64,000 bases of DNA from Actinophytocola sp045807065 (GTDB taxonomy: Bacteria > Actinomycetota > Actinomycetes > Mycobacteriales > Pseudonocardiaceae), in contig NZ_JBJMIE010000042.1 of the NCBI RefSeq assembly GCF_045807065.1, forward strand, positions 3,448-67,447. Direction: 5' to 3'. This document shows, piece after piece, positions 17,183 through 27,100 of this stretch. A program made the translations under genes and the position numbers. The notes beneath the pieces were generated by a model that was given only the letters and a program-made list of their open reading frames with translations, had not been told where the DNA came from and ran no database searches. Each line of letters starts with the position of its first letter. Position 1 is the stretch's first letter.

Positions 17183-18117
17183 CCAGTACCCGGCTCCCGA
17201 CCAGGCCGGTGACGACCAGCGAGCCCAGCCCGAGGCAGCGAAAACGCCGTCGCCGGTTCGATCTCCTGCCGTACGTGCTGGTCGCGCCGCTGGCGCTGTT
17301 CATCGTCGGCCTGGCGCTGGTGCCGGCGGGTTTCACGGTCGTGGAGTCGTTCTTCAAGGTCGACACCCTCGACCCGCCGACCCGGTTCTTCGGCCTCGGC
17401 AACTTCCGGCAGATCTTCGGAGATCCGCTGCTGCGCACCACCGTCGTCAACACGCTCGGCTACGTCGTGATCGGGACGGCGTTGTCCACCATCCTCGGCA
17501 TCGCGATGGCGGTCACCCTCCAGCACCGCTTCGCCGGGCGCTCGGTGCTCATCGCGATCCTGGTGCTGCCGTGGGCGCTGCCCGGTGTCGTGGAAGGCAT
17601 CGTGTGGACCGGGATCTGGGACGCGAACACCGGACTGCTCAACAGCGTGCTCACCTCCCTGCACCTGATCGACCACTACCAGGTCTTCCTCGGCCAGCAC
17701 CGGTGGCTGACGATCTTCCTGATCGAGATCGTGCAGGTGTGGCAGATAACGCCGCTGTCGGCGCTGCTGGTGCTGGCCGCGCTGCAGAACATCCCCGGCG
17801 ACCTGTACGAGTCCGCCCGGCTCGACGGCTGTTCGGGCCCGCAGGCGTTCCGGCGGATCACGCTGCCGCTGGCCCGGCCGGGCATCGCGATCGCGATGGT
17901 GCAGGCGGTGATCACCACACTCAACGTCTTCGACCAGCCGTACGTGCTCAACGGCGCCGCGTCGACCGCGTCGTCGGTGATGATCCAGACCTACCTCGTC
18001 AGCTTCCAGAACCTGAACTTCGGCGAAGGATATGCGTTGTCACTGCTCGTCACCGTGGCCACGCTGGTGCTGTCCCTCGGCGCGGTGAAGCTCGTGTACC
18101 GACGGGTGGAGTACTGA
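17179..18117 (+). CDS. Sugar ABC transporter permease (MalF/UgpA type)
   Basis: 312 residues from GTG 17179, which overlaps the stop of the binding protein. A basic cytoplasmic N-terminus (RQRKRRRR) precedes six membrane helices. The EAA loop reads DLYESARLDGCSGPQAFRRITLP near residue 220. It pairs with the next gene to form the CUT1-type channel. The stop and the next ATG share one base (TGATG). Confidence 0.93.
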   Translation: MTSTRLPTRPVTTSEPSPRQRKRRRRFDLLPYVLVAPLALFIVGLALVPAGFTVVESFFKVDTLDPPTRFFGLGNFRQIFGDPLLRTTVVNTLGYVVIGTALSTILGIAMAVTLQHRFAGRSVLIAILVLPWALPGVVEGIVWTGIWDANTGLLNSVLTSLHLIDHYQVFLGQHRWLTIFLIEIVQVWQITPLSALLVLAALQNIPGDLYESARLDGCSGPQAFRRITLPLARPGIAIAMVQAVITTLNVFDQPYVLNGAASTASSVMIQTYLVSFQNLNFGEGYALSLLVTVATLVLSLGAVKLVYRRVEY

Positions 18118-18950
18118 TGCGCGCGCGGATCCGGCTGCGGTGGTTCGGGATCGCGTTCATCCTGCTGTGGTCGCTCGTCCCGATCTACTGGACGATCAAC
18201 ATCAGCCTGCAGTCCGAGGCAGACCTCGGCAGCAAACCGGCGCACTACCTGCCACCCAATCCGACGCTGAAGAACTACGAGGCACTGCTCAGCGGATCCG
18301 GCCCCGTGCCCGGCCAGATCCGCGCCTCCGCGGTCAACATCGTCGTCGAGTGCGCCGCCGCGACCATCATCACGGTCGTGCTGTCCACCCTTGCCGCGTA
18401 CGCGTTCGCACGCATGAAGTTCAAGGGCCGCAACGTGTTGTTCTACGCGACCCTGGCGACGATGGCCTTCCCCGCCTACACGACGTTGATACCCCTGTAC
18501 CAGATCCTCACCGAGTTCAGCCTCGTCAACACCTACACCGGCATCGTCCTGGTGTACGTCTCCGGCTTCCTCCCGCTGGCGACCTGGATCATGTACAACT
18601 ACCTGCAGAGCCTGCCCGCCTCCCTGGAGGAAGCGGGCCTCGTCGACGGCGCACACCGGATGCAGGTCTTCTGGCACGTGCTCCTACCGCTGGCCCGCCC
18701 CGGCATCATCTCGACGGCCATCATCACGTTCCTGTTCTCGTGGACGCAGTTCCTCTTCCCACTGGTGCTCTCCACCGACCTGTCCACCCAACCGCTGACC
18801 GTCGTCGTGCAGGCACTGCAAGGACAACACGTGGTACCGACGACGCTGCTCAGCGCCGCGGGCGTAATCGCGATCGCCGTACCCGCCGTCATCGGGTTCA
18901 CCCTCAACCGCTACATCGTGAGCGGCCTACTCGCGGGAAGCGTCAAATAG
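18117..18950 (+). CDS. Sugar ABC transporter permease (MalG/UgpE type)
   Basis: 277 residues from ATG 18117, coupled by TGATG to the preceding permease. Six membrane helices; the EAA loop reads SLEEAGLVDGAHRMQVFWHVLLP. It is the second channel subunit and the last gene of the sugar import operon. No ATPase follows; the next gene is on the opposite strand, 40 nt away. Confidence 0.93.
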   Translation: MRARIRLRWFGIAFILLWSLVPIYWTINISLQSEADLGSKPAHYLPPNPTLKNYEALLSGSGPVPGQIRASAVNIVVECAAATIITVVLSTLAAYAFARMKFKGRNVLFYATLATMAFPAYTTLIPLYQILTEFSLVNTYTGIVLVYVSGFLPLATWIMYNYLQSLPASLEEAGLVDGAHRMQVFWHVLLPLARPGIISTAIITFLFSWTQFLFPLVLSTDLSTQPLTVVVQALQGQHVVPTTLLSAAGVIAIAVPAVIGFTLNRYIVSGLLAGSVK

Positions 18951-18990
18951 CGCGAACCGCTCCCACGAGTCCGTCCGCCCCGGCGAACAG

Positions 18991-19971
18991 TCAATGGTGG
19001 CCGAGCACGGCGTGCGGTCGGTACGGTGCGTGCAGCGTGGCCACCTCGTCCTCGGTCAGTCCCGTATGGACCGCGGCGATCGCGTCCGTCAGGTGTTCTG
19101 TTCTGGTTGCGCCGATGATCGGTGCGCTCACCCCTGGCCGGCCGAGTAGCCAGGCCAGGGCGATCCGCGCCGGCGGCAGGTCGCGCTGGGCGGCGACCGT
19201 GCGCACCGCGTCGACCACGTCGAAGTCGTCGTCGGTGTACAGGTTGTCGGCGACGGGGTCGGAGCCGGACCGCACGGTGGTCTGTGCGCCGCCGCGTCCG
19301 CGGGTGCCGGTGAGCAGTCCGCGTGCCAGCGGGCTCCACGGGATGAGGCCGACACCCTGGTCGAGGCAGAGGGGGATCATCTCCCGTTCCTCCTCGCGGT
19401 AGACGAGGTTGTAGTGGTTCTGCATCGACACGAACCTGGTCCAGCCGTGGGTATCGGCGACGTGCTGTGCCTTGGCGAACTGCCAGGCGTACATGCTCGA
19501 CGCGCCGATGTACCTGGCCTTCCCGGCGGAGACCACGTCGTCGAGGGCGTTCATGGTCTCCTCGATCGGGGTCTCGGGGTCCCAGCGGTGGATCTGGTAC
19601 AGGTCGACGTGGTCGACGCCCAGCCGGTCGAGCGAGGCGTCGATGGCGGCCATGATGTGCTTGCGGGACAAGCCCTTGTCGTTCAGACCGGGCCCCACTG
19701 GGAAGTAGACCTTGGTGGCCAGGACGTAGTCGTCGCGGCGGGGGAACAGCTTGGCGAGCAACCGGCCGGTGATCACCTCGCTGGCTCCGTCGGAGTACAT
19801 GTCCGCGGTGTCGAAGAACGTCACGCCCGCCTCGACGGCGTGGCGGACGATCGGCTCCGCGGCGTCCTCGCCGAGGATCCAGTCCCGCTTGGTGGGGCTG
19901 CCGTAGCTCATCATGCCGAGGCAGATGCGGGACACGGCGAGGCCGGAGGTGCCCAACCGGGTGTAGTCCAT
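18991..19971 (-). CDS. Aldo/keto reductase
   Basis: 326 residues from ATG 19971. The (beta/alpha)8 AKR pattern is complete: GTSGLAVSRICLGMMSYG, then FFDTADMYSDGASE with the catalytic Asp and Tyr, TKVYF with the catalytic Lys, and the QIHRWDPETPIEE segment, where His completes the tetrad. The C-terminal NADPH-binding stretch is around SAPIIGATRTEHLTDAI. It reduces carbonyls with NADPH; substrate unknown. Its ATG overlaps the stop of the EamA transporter (TGATG), so the two are co-translated. Confidence 0.92.
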   Translation of the reverse strand: MDYTRLGTSGLAVSRICLGMMSYGSPTKRDWILGEDAAEPIVRHAVEAGVTFFDTADMYSDGASEVITGRLLAKLFPRRDDYVLATKVYFPVGPGLNDKGLSRKHIMAAIDASLDRLGVDHVDLYQIHRWDPETPIEETMNALDDVVSAGKARYIGASSMYAWQFAKAQHVADTHGWTRFVSMQNHYNLVYREEEREMIPLCLDQGVGLIPWSPLARGLLTGTRGRGGAQTTVRSGSDPVADNLYTDDDFDVVDAVRTVAAQRDLPPARIALAWLLGRPGVSAPIIGATRTEHLTDAIAAVHTGLTEDEVATLHAPYRPHAVLGHH

Positions 19972-20837
19972 CAGTTTTCCTCTTCTCCCTGGGGTTCCTG
20001 GTGCACGGCGACGCCTGTGGCGATCAGCGCGATGCCGGTCAGCTCCCGGATGGTGGGCACCTGGGTGAGCACGACGATCCCGATCACCGTCGCGACCGCC
20101 GGCAGGATGGTCAGCATCAGCGCGAAGGTGTCCCGGCGCAACCGGGCCATGGCGAGTTGGTCGGTCACGTAGGGGATGACTGACGAGCAGATGCCCACGC
20201 CCACCCCGGCCAGCAGCGCCGCCGGGCTGATGAAGGCCGGCGCGGCGGCGGTGACGGAGAACGGTGTCGCGACCACCGCGGCGACCAGCATCGCGGCGCC
20301 CAACTGGTCGATGCCGGCGCCGGTGTTGGCGATCCGGTGGCCGAGGACCACGTAGAGCATGAACAGCGCGCAGTTGACGAACGCGAAGACGAAGCCGAGC
20401 GCCGCACCGGCGAGTTGGAGATCGGTCAACGCGACCACCCCACCCACGGCGAGCACGAGGGCGATCAGGTTGCGGGCGTTGCGCACCCCGACCGCAGCGA
20501 GCACGATCGTGCCGAGGAACTCGATGGCCCCGACGGTCGCGAGCGGCAGCCGGTCGATGGCGAGGTAGAACGTGGTGTTCATGACCGCGAGCACCACCCC
20601 GAGCCCGAGCAACACGCGGCGCTGGCGCGGTGCGAGACGCCGGACCAGCCGCCAGGGCCTGCGCCACACCGCGAACACCACGGCGGCACTGGCGATCCGC
20701 AGCCAGGCCACGCCGAGCACGTCCACGCGGGCGAACAGCAACACGGCGAAGGCCGGCCCGAGGTAGTGGAAGACCGCGCTGACGCCGAAGTAGACCGGCG
20801 CCGGCATCCGAGACGCGATCCCGGACGGTGTCGTCAT
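19971..20837 (-). CDS. EamA/RhtA-type DMT exporter
   Basis: 288 residues from ATG 20837. Ten hydrophobic helices in two EamA repeats, with features of the RhtA (threonine/homoserine exporter) group: YFGVSAVFHYLGPAFAVLLF at the start, NTTFYLAIDRLPLATVGAIEFLG in the middle, and a C-terminal VVLTQVPTIRELTGIALI. It probably exports an amino acid or related metabolite. It is divergent from an Lrp-type regulator whose start is 64 nt away, a common regulator-exporter arrangement. The aldo/keto reductase gene is coupled downstream. Confidence 0.85.
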   Translation of the reverse strand: MTTPSGIASRMPAPVYFGVSAVFHYLGPAFAVLLFARVDVLGVAWLRIASAAVVFAVWRRPWRLVRRLAPRQRRVLLGLGVVLAVMNTTFYLAIDRLPLATVGAIEFLGTIVLAAVGVRNARNLIALVLAVGGVVALTDLQLAGAALGFVFAFVNCALFMLYVVLGHRIANTGAGIDQLGAAMLVAAVVATPFSVTAAAPAFISPAALLAGVGVGICSSVIPYVTDQLAMARLRRDTFALMLTILPAVATVIGIVVLTQVPTIRELTGIALIATGVAVHQEPQGEEEN

Positions 20838-20901
20838 GCGGAGTATCTTCCAAAGCAATACCCCGAGGCCGGAATGGCACTATCCAGGAAGAAGGCCTGA
20901 G

Positions 20902-21408
20902 TTGCCTGGAACTTCAAGGCCAACCGGCCAAGATTCCTTCCCCGAGCGGTCCCGGCTGCTGGACGAGGTGAACGTGCGACTGCTGAACGAACTGCACGAG
21001 AACCCGCGGCTGTCGATGTCCGAACTGGCCCGCCGCGTCGGCATGTCGGCCCCCGCGGTAACTGAGCGTGTACAACGCCTGGAACGCACCGGTGTGATCA
21101 CCGGCTTCCGGATGGAGGTCGACCCGGCCGCCCTGGGCATGCCCGTGACGGCGCTGGTGCGCATCCGCCCCGGCCCCGGTCAACTCCCCAAGATCGCGGC
21201 AGCGGCCCGAGACACGCCACAGGTGGTGGAGTGCTCCCGCATCACCGGCGAGGACTGCTTCCTACTCAAGATGCACGGCCCGTCAATCAGCCAACTCGAA
21301 GAAATACTCGATCGGTTCCTGATGTTCGGCCAGACCACCACGTCGATCGTCGTATCCGAGCCGGTCCCACGCCGACCGCTGCCCGTCCCCACCGTGGACA
21401 AGCGATAA
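20902..21408 (+). CDS. Lrp/AsnC family transcriptional regulator
   Basis: 168 residues if translation starts at TTG 20902, which has GAAGAAGG about 6 nt upstream; an in-frame reading from 20836 would run over the exporter's start and is less likely. The HTH is LLDEVNVRLLNELHENPRLSMSELARRVGMSAPAVTERVQRLE; the RAM/ActR effector domain begins at PVTALVRIRPGPGQ and includes a VVECSRITGEDCFLLK ligand-binding strand. It is divergent from the EamA exporter and most likely controls it in response to an amino acid. Confidence 0.88.
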   Translation: MPGTSRPTGQDSFPERSRLLDEVNVRLLNELHENPRLSMSELARRVGMSAPAVTERVQRLERTGVITGFRMEVDPAALGMPVTALVRIRPGPGQLPKIAAAARDTPQVVECSRITGEDCFLLKMHGPSISQLEEILDRFLMFGQTTTSIVVSEPVPRRPLPVPTVDKR

Positions 21409-21576
21409 CGCGCCCTCAACCGAGCCAGGACTGTCACCGCCGACCTCGCTGGCCAGTGCACGTCCTCGCGGTTCGTTGCTGGGGGTGGAGCCGTCCGGCT
21501 CATTTTGCTAGGCCGTACAACGCAAACACGGTCTGAATGGTGTTGGTGCCGGTCGGGGCGGCCCAAGATAGCCGTC

Positions 21577-21966
21577 ATGGACAGACTTTCCGTGATCCGC
21601 CGGTTAGCCGGATTCGCCATGGCCCTTGTCGCCGCGCTCGCTCTGGCGACCGCCCCGGCCGCCGCTCAGACGACACCGCAGATCACCATGGCGAGTGCGG
21701 TGGCCGTGGTGAATCCGGGTAACCAGAGGCTCGTCGAGTTCGATTCGGTGCAGCTTCAGATGACCGCGACTGGCGGTGCCTCGCCGTACACGTGGGCGGC
21801 GGCCGGGCTGAGCACACGGCTGAACATCAACCCGTCGACGGGCCTGATCTCCGGGATCGCGACGGCCGGCCGCTACACCGTGACGGTCACCGCGACGGAC
21901 GCAGCCGGTTCGGCTGGCAGTGTCACCTTCACCATCTGGGTTCCTCGGGAGTGTCGCACCTGCTGA
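21577..21966 (+). CDS. Small secreted protein with a putative Ig (He_PIG) domain
   Basis: 129 residues: a Sec signal peptide (cleavage after APAAA, residue about 28) and one Ig-like domain with the He_PIG pattern (GGASPYTWAAAGLSTRLNINPSTGLISG, then YTVTVTATDAAG). It ends RECRTC, leaving two free cysteines at the very C-terminus. The same domain type occurs inside the metalloprotease at 59157-62525. Probably a cell-surface or extracellular adhesion module. About 170 nt of non-coding DNA lies upstream. Confidence 0.7.
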   Translation: MDRLSVIRRLAGFAMALVAALALATAPAAAQTTPQITMASAVAVVNPGNQRLVEFDSVQLQMTATGGASPYTWAAAGLSTRLNINPSTGLISGIATAGRYTVTVTATDAAGSAGSVTFTIWVPRECRTC

Positions 21967-22190
21967 GCGTCGCACCTGCCCAGCGGGACGGAGGAGGCTC
22001 GGTCCCGTTTTCCGCTTCGTCCTGGCGGTGGATCTCGATCAGTTCCTCACGATAGCGAGGTCCACTATGGACAGTTCTCGTGTGTCTCGGCGCCGTTTTC
22101 CCATCAGTGGATCAGGCCGCGGTCCAGTTGCTATGGAGTGCGAACGGTGCGAGAGTGGTCGCGGGAACAAGTCTGGTCCGATGTGGACCG

Positions 22191-22826
22191 TCAGCGGGGT
22201 TCGTATCGGGCGAGGAACGTGTCCACGGCGCCGGTGGTCAGCCGGTCGGCCAGGTCGCCGGGCAGTGTGTCGCCGAAGGAGGCCGCCACCAGGTGCGGGT
22301 ACACGGTGAGCGCGTAGAACTGGATCGTGGCCACCTCCGGGTCGGGCACTTCCAGGCGGCCGTGTGCGGTCTGGTCGCGTAGCCAGTCGGCGAAGTAGCC
22401 CGCGAACCGTGCTGGGCCACGCCGTTCCCAGGTGCGGCCGAGGTCGGGGAACCGGCGCAATTCGCCCGACATGAGGTTGCGCATGGCCAGGACGTCCGGC
22501 CTGGTGACGCTGGCGATCAGCGACCGGGCGGCCTCGGTGAGTGCCGCGCGCAGGTCGGTGGCGTCGGTCAGGACCGCGGTGGCGGCGTCCATGGTGAGGG
22601 CGCTGGTCTCGTCGCCCAGTTCGCCGATGACCGCCGTGAACAGGTCTTCCTTGCTGCCGAAGTGGTTGTACACCGTCACCTTGGACACGCCGGCGCGCGC
22701 GGCGATCGTGTCCATGCTCGCGTCGAACCCGTCTCGCAGGAACTCCGCCCGCGCGGCGGCCACGATGGCCCGGCGGCTGCGTTCGGCTCGCTTGCCCGAG
22801 GGCGGCTCGGTTCCGGTGGCGACCAT
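22191..22826 (-). CDS. TetR family transcriptional repressor
   Basis: About 211 residues from ATG 22826 (another ATG four codons upstream at 22838 is possible). The HTH reads AIVAAARAEFLRDGFDASMDTIAARAGVSKVTVYNHFGSKEDLF. The ligand domain resembles the AcrR C-terminal type (FADWLRDQTAHGRLEVPDPEVA). It is divergent from the alpha/beta hydrolase gene; two CTGTAC-N6-GTACA repeats between the starts are the probable operators. The 220 nt downstream, to 21966, hold no gene. Confidence 0.9.
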   Translation of the reverse strand: MVATGTEPPSGKRAERSRRAIVAAARAEFLRDGFDASMDTIAARAGVSKVTVYNHFGSKEDLFTAVIGELGDETSALTMDAATAVLTDATDLRAALTEAARSLIASVTRPDVLAMRNLMSGELRRFPDLGRTWERRGPARFAGYFADWLRDQTAHGRLEVPDPEVATIQFYALTVYPHLVAASFGDTLPGDLADRLTTGAVDTFLARYEPR

Positions 22827-22840
22827 GACCACCAGCATAA

Positions 22841-22886
22841 CTGTACTGTTGCGTACATCAAAACTGACCTGTACCGTTCAGTACAG
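22841..22886. promoter_or_regulatory. Paired TetR operators between repressor and hydrolase
   Basis: CTGTAC-TGTTGC-GTACAT (22841-22858) and CTGTAC-CGTTCA-GTACAG (22869-22886) share the same 6-bp arms and 6-bp gap; the first has one mismatch in the last base. Centres are 28 bp apart. Together they would let the TetR protein shut both divergent promoters. Confidence 0.78.
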
Positions 22887-22907
22887 TCACTTCGAGGGGA
22901 GCCACCC

Positions 22908-23717
22908 ATGATGTCCACCGCCAGCAGCCTTGCCGTGCCGGGAGTACGGCTGCACTACGAACTCCGCGGCGCCGGCCCCCTGGTGGCGCTCGTTGGCAGC
23001 CCCATGGACGCCGCCGCGTTCGCGCCGCTGGCCGAGTCGCTGGCCGCCGACCACACGGTGCTCACCACCGACCCGCGCGGCATCAACCGCAGCCCGCTGG
23101 ACGACCCGACCGCCGAGTCCACGCCCGACCTGCGTGCCGGCGACCTGTCCCTGCTGTTGGCCCATGTCGACGCCGGTCCGGCCGCGGTGCTGGGCTCCAG
23201 TGGTGGCGCGGTCACCGCGCTCGCGCTGGCCCAGGCGCACCCCGAACGGGTGCACACCGTCATCGCCCACGAGCCGCCGCTGGCCCAGCTGCTGCCCGAC
23301 CGCGAGGCGTTGCTCGCGGCCACCGACGACACGATCGCCACCTACCTGGGCGGCGACGTTCGCGGCGCCTGGGCGAAGTTCATGGTCACGGCGAGCATCC
23401 AGCTGCCCGACGGCGTGCTGGACATGATGTCCCGGCCGGACCGGGACGCCCAGCAGGTGGCCGACGAGCGGCGCTGGTTCGCACACGAGATGCGGGCCAC
23501 CATCGCCTGGCGGCCCGACCTGTCCGCGCTGCGGGCGGCGAGCCCACGCGTCGTCGTGGGCATCGGCAAGGACTCGGCCGGACAGCTGTGCGACCGCACG
23601 TCCCGGGCGCTGGCCCTCGAGCTGGGGATCGAGCCCACCATGTTCAGCGGCGGGCACACCGGGTTCGTCGACAACCCCGCGCGCTTCGCGGCCGAACTTC
23701 GGGCCGTGCTGGACTAG
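22908..23717 (+). CDS. Alpha/beta hydrolase
   Basis: 269 residues from ATG 22908 (GAGGGGA ribosome site 7 nt upstream). The fold is shown by LVALVGSPMDAAAFAPLAESL, TDPRGINRS, and the nucleophile elbow GSSGGAV (Ser about 100). A C-terminal GGHTGFVDNPARFA supplies the catalytic His. It probably hydrolyses an ester or lactone. It is controlled by the divergent TetR gene; in such pairs the hydrolase often degrades the compound sensed by the repressor. Confidence 0.88.
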   Translation: MMSTASSLAVPGVRLHYELRGAGPLVALVGSPMDAAAFAPLAESLAADHTVLTTDPRGINRSPLDDPTAESTPDLRAGDLSLLLAHVDAGPAAVLGSSGGAVTALALAQAHPERVHTVIAHEPPLAQLLPDREALLAATDDTIATYLGGDVRGAWAKFMVTASIQLPDGVLDMMSRPDRDAQQVADERRWFAHEMRATIAWRPDLSALRAASPRVVVGIGKDSAGQLCDRTSRALALELGIEPTMFSGGHTGFVDNPARFAAELRAVLD

Positions 23718-23786
23718 ACCGAGAGCTGGCGCCCCTCCAACCGGATCACACGCCGGCGAGCCCAGGTGGCGCCGAGCCCACCCCCG

Positions 23787-23971
23787 GTGAACGCGCTGGG
23801 CATGCACCGCGTCATGTTCGCCGTCCACGACATCGAGGACGTCATCGACCGCCTCAAACCACGCGGCGCCGAACTCGTCGGCGAGGTGGTGTCGTACGAG
23901 AACAGCTACCGGCTCGCCTATCTGCGCGGCCCGCGGGCATCTTCGTCGCGCTGGCCGAGCAGACCACGTGA
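23787..23971 (+). pseudogene. C-terminal fragment of a VOC/glyoxalase gene, frameshifted
   Basis: The reading GMHRVMFAVHDIEDVIDRLKPRG continues to YENSYRLAYLRGP and then, one frame over (shift near 23932), GIFVALAEQ. Together this is the second half of a VOC domain. The first half is missing and the join needs a 1-nt correction, so this is a relic. It is followed by about 100 nt without a gene up to the strong hairpin at 24078. Confidence 0.7.
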
Positions 23972-24077
23972 GAACCATAACCCCGTCTCGCAGCGGACGT
24001 CCGCTGCCGCCGATGGTCGGCTAGCGCCTCCATCGTCGCCGCTGGTGCGCGGATCCTGACGCCTGTCGCCATGCCCT

Positions 24078-24120
24078 TCCCGAAGGGATCGGCATCCGGT
24101 GGGCGCCGATCCCTTCGGGA
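24078..24120 (-). terminator. Strong hairpin after the SGNH gene
   Basis: TCCCGAAGGGATCGGC (24078-24093) and its exact complement (24105-24120) form a 16-bp perfect stem with an 11-nt loop, only 7 nt past the stop of the large secreted-protein gene on the minus strand. There is no U-tract, as is common for actinobacterial terminators. Confidence 0.8.
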
Positions 24121-24127
24121 CAAGAGG

Positions 24128-27100
24128 TCAGAAGCCGCCGCCGTCGCTGGACGTGCTGCTGTCGCTGGACGTACTGCTGGACATACCGCTGCTGTCGCTG
24201 GACATGCTGCTGCTTTCGCTGCTGGTCGACGACGTGTCGCCGCCATAGCTGGTCGAGGTGTCTCCGTCCATCGAGGAGGTCGCCGCGCTGTCGCTGGAGG
24301 CGGGTTCGCTGTCGGAACTGGTAGTCGTGGTGTCGGTATCGGTGCTGTAGTCGCCGGTCGGCGCGTACCCGCCGAGGGTGTCGGTCGTGGTCGCAGGGGC
24401 CTCGGGACTCACCACGGTGTCGGTGGTTTCCGTGCTGTAGTCCCGGGTCGGGGCATACCCGTCGTCGTAGGTGTCGTCGGGGGTGGGAGCCTCGGCACTC
24501 AGCTCGGACGGTGTCTCGGTGTCCATATCGGGGTCGACATCGGCCAGTGCCGTCTGCTGCTCGGGGTCGAGCGTCAGGTCGTCCGCCCGGCGCTCGGGCA
24601 GCGGTGGCGGTGCGAACGGGTTGCGCTCCGGGTCGGGCGGCGGTGCGAACGGGTTGCGCTCGGGGACCGGCGGGGTCACCAACGCCACGAGGGCGTCGTT
24701 GATGTCCTTGTTGGTGAGGGCGAAACCCGGCAGGTTCAGGGAGTTGGGCGGATTCGTCATGGCCGCCTGGACCCCGATGCGGTCCGCGAGGTCACTGAGG
24801 ACTCGGTTGTTCGCCACGGTGTCCGGGTCGGTCTCGGCCAGGTCCCGCGCCCGCTGGATCATGTCGCCCTGGGACAGGGTGTAGTTCTGGCCGAGAGCCC
24901 GGAACGACACCTCGTTGACGTTCACGCCACTGTCCTTGACGCTACGAATCGTCGCGTCGACGGGGACCGACTCGCCACCGAAGATCGTGTGGCCTCCGTA
25001 CTGGACCGAGACGTCTCCGAAGGGACCACCGGTGCCCAGCCGGCTGATCTCCGTCTTCGTGTAGCCGACCGGCTCGGCGTGGCTGGGGTCACCGTCCACC
25101 GACTTCATGAGCGTGTAGTTCGTGGTGACGACCCCGGTCCGGCTGACCGCGCCCTTGGCCTCGCCCTCGGGCAGGCCGGGAATGCTCTTCCCGGAGACCC
25201 TGTCGCCCGCGTAGCTGACGCCCTCCAGCTTGTTCGAGCTGACGTCGGTGTAGTACGTGCCCGGCTCCTGGACTGGAACCTGTTGGTTCTCGAGGCTTTC
25301 GCGGGCTGTCCGGAGGGCGTTCAGTCCCTCCGGCGTCTTGGCGTCGTACACGACCTCGGTGCCGTGGAGGTTGGTCTCCGTCGAGTCGACGTTGTTGCCG
25401 ACCGTGTTCGCCATCCACGAGGCCTGACCGGTGAAGCGGGTGCGTGCGGAGTCGGCCTGACCGTAAGTGAGGCTGTAGAGCCCGTCGCCCAGCGCCTTCA
25501 CGGTGTAGGTCAGTTGCGGCCCCTCATAGCCCTTGCCGACGCTGACCTCGGCGAACTTGCCCACCGGCCGTCCCACGCCGTACTCGGTGACCTTGCCGGC
25601 GGGCGTGCGCGTGATCGAGTCACCCGGTTGCATGTTGCTGAAGTTGGGGATCTTGTTGCCGAGCTCGAGCGACTGCGGTCCCACCTTGGCGCTCGTCCGG
25701 TCCGCGTCCTGGTTCGAGTACCGCGCGAAGCCCCCGGGGATCTCGTAGGTGGTTCCGTCCCGACTGGTCACCTCGAACTCGGCCGTGCCGTTCTCGGCGT
25801 CCCTGACGGCCTTGGCCGACTGGTTCGACTTCTCCCCACCCTTCCCGGCCTTCCCCGCGGCCGTGAGGGTGCCGGCGGTGTCGACGGTGACGGGATCGTT
25901 GTTCGGCACGAACTGGGTGAGATAGTCGGCGGCGTCCAGCTGCCGCATGGTGTTTTCCCTGTTCGGGACGTCCCCGAAGTAGCCGGGAAGACTGAACTCC
26001 GGGATCGGCGTCTCGCCGATGTCATACCCGCGGATCGGGCTGGGGGTGGGCATGGGCGGCGTCTGTTGTGCCTTGGACGGTCGGGAAGCGACCGTGTCGC
26101 CAGGACCGGGAACGGAAGGACCGTAGATGGCCGGGGGCGTGGTGGGCATGTCAGCAGCCGCGAGGGTCATCATGCCGTCGGCGGTGACGGGCCCGTCGAC
26201 GGCCGAACCGTCCAGCGAGGCCATCATGGGCGTGGCGGCGTCTTCCTGGACAGCCACGTCCTCGCCGGCGTCCGGGCCACCGGGCTCGGGCGGTGCCGCG
26301 GCGGGTTCCACCGACAGGGCCACAGGGCCGACGACGAGGGTGTCCTCGCGCGCCGGAACCTGGTAGTCGACGCGCTCCATGCGCGGGGGCTCGTCGTCCC
26401 CACCGCGGCTGGGGTGGGCCGGCCGCGTGTCGCGAAGTCCCTCGACGTCGACCGCGACGGGCGGGCGTGACCGCCTGTCGCCCGGCGCGGGGGCGTCCTG
26501 GGAACGGGACGGGTCGTCGGGCGCCCGGTCCTCGGCGTCGGACACCCGGTCGCCATCCCGGTCGGACGCGCCGCTCCGCACGTCGATGTTGTCCGGCGTG
26601 GTCATCCGCCCGTCACTCGGCGCCGGTGCGGTGACCGAGAGCAGCTGGGCGATGGTGTCCGCGATCGGGTTGGCGATCAGGGACGCGCCCTTCTCGTTGG
26701 GCTGGAACTGTGCCTGCGGTGCCGGTAGACCGGCCTGGGTGAGCTGCTCGTTGAACGCCGAGTCGGTGGTGTACGCCTCGTGGCCCGCCACCGCGCCGGA
26801 CATGTCCACAAGGGACGCGCACTGGCAGATCCGCACGGCCCGGTCGATCGCCTTGTTCAGGTCGTAGCCGAACTTCCGCACGGTGGTCAGGTCGTCCTCA
26901 CCGATCGTGCTCGCGGCGTGCGGGTTCTGCGGGTCCACGGCCAGCGGGTAGTTGGTGACCACGATCGTGGCATGCGGTGCCCTGGCCCGGACGCCGGCCA
27001 CCACCTGCAGCATCCGCGACACCAGGGTCGGCGCCTGCCCCATCGGCGACGACTTCGCCTGCTCGACGTACTCCTCGTCCGACGCGCCGGTGTCCAGCAA

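Noticed and set aside
15854..18950. Sugar ABC operon considered incomplete or broken because it has no ATPase
   Set aside because: CUT1 importers in actinomycetes normally use a shared ATPase (MsiK) encoded elsewhere; all three genes here are intact and coupled.
18991..20880. Apparent 629-codon minus-strand fusion upstream of the aldo/keto reductase
   Set aside because: The upstream half is the shadow of the EamA exporter, which is encoded in another frame; the reductase has its own ATG at 19971 overlapping the exporter stop.
20838..20901. TTCC...GGAA half-sites between the exporter and the Lrp gene as an Lrp operator
   Set aside because: Only four-base arms match; too weak to report as a site.
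24071..26470. Plus-strand open frame of 799 codons
   Set aside because: It is antisense to the SGNH-type secreted-protein gene. That strand has the signal peptide, ribosome site and domain structure; the plus-strand translation is valine/arginine/glycine-rich shadow coding typical of high-GC DNA.
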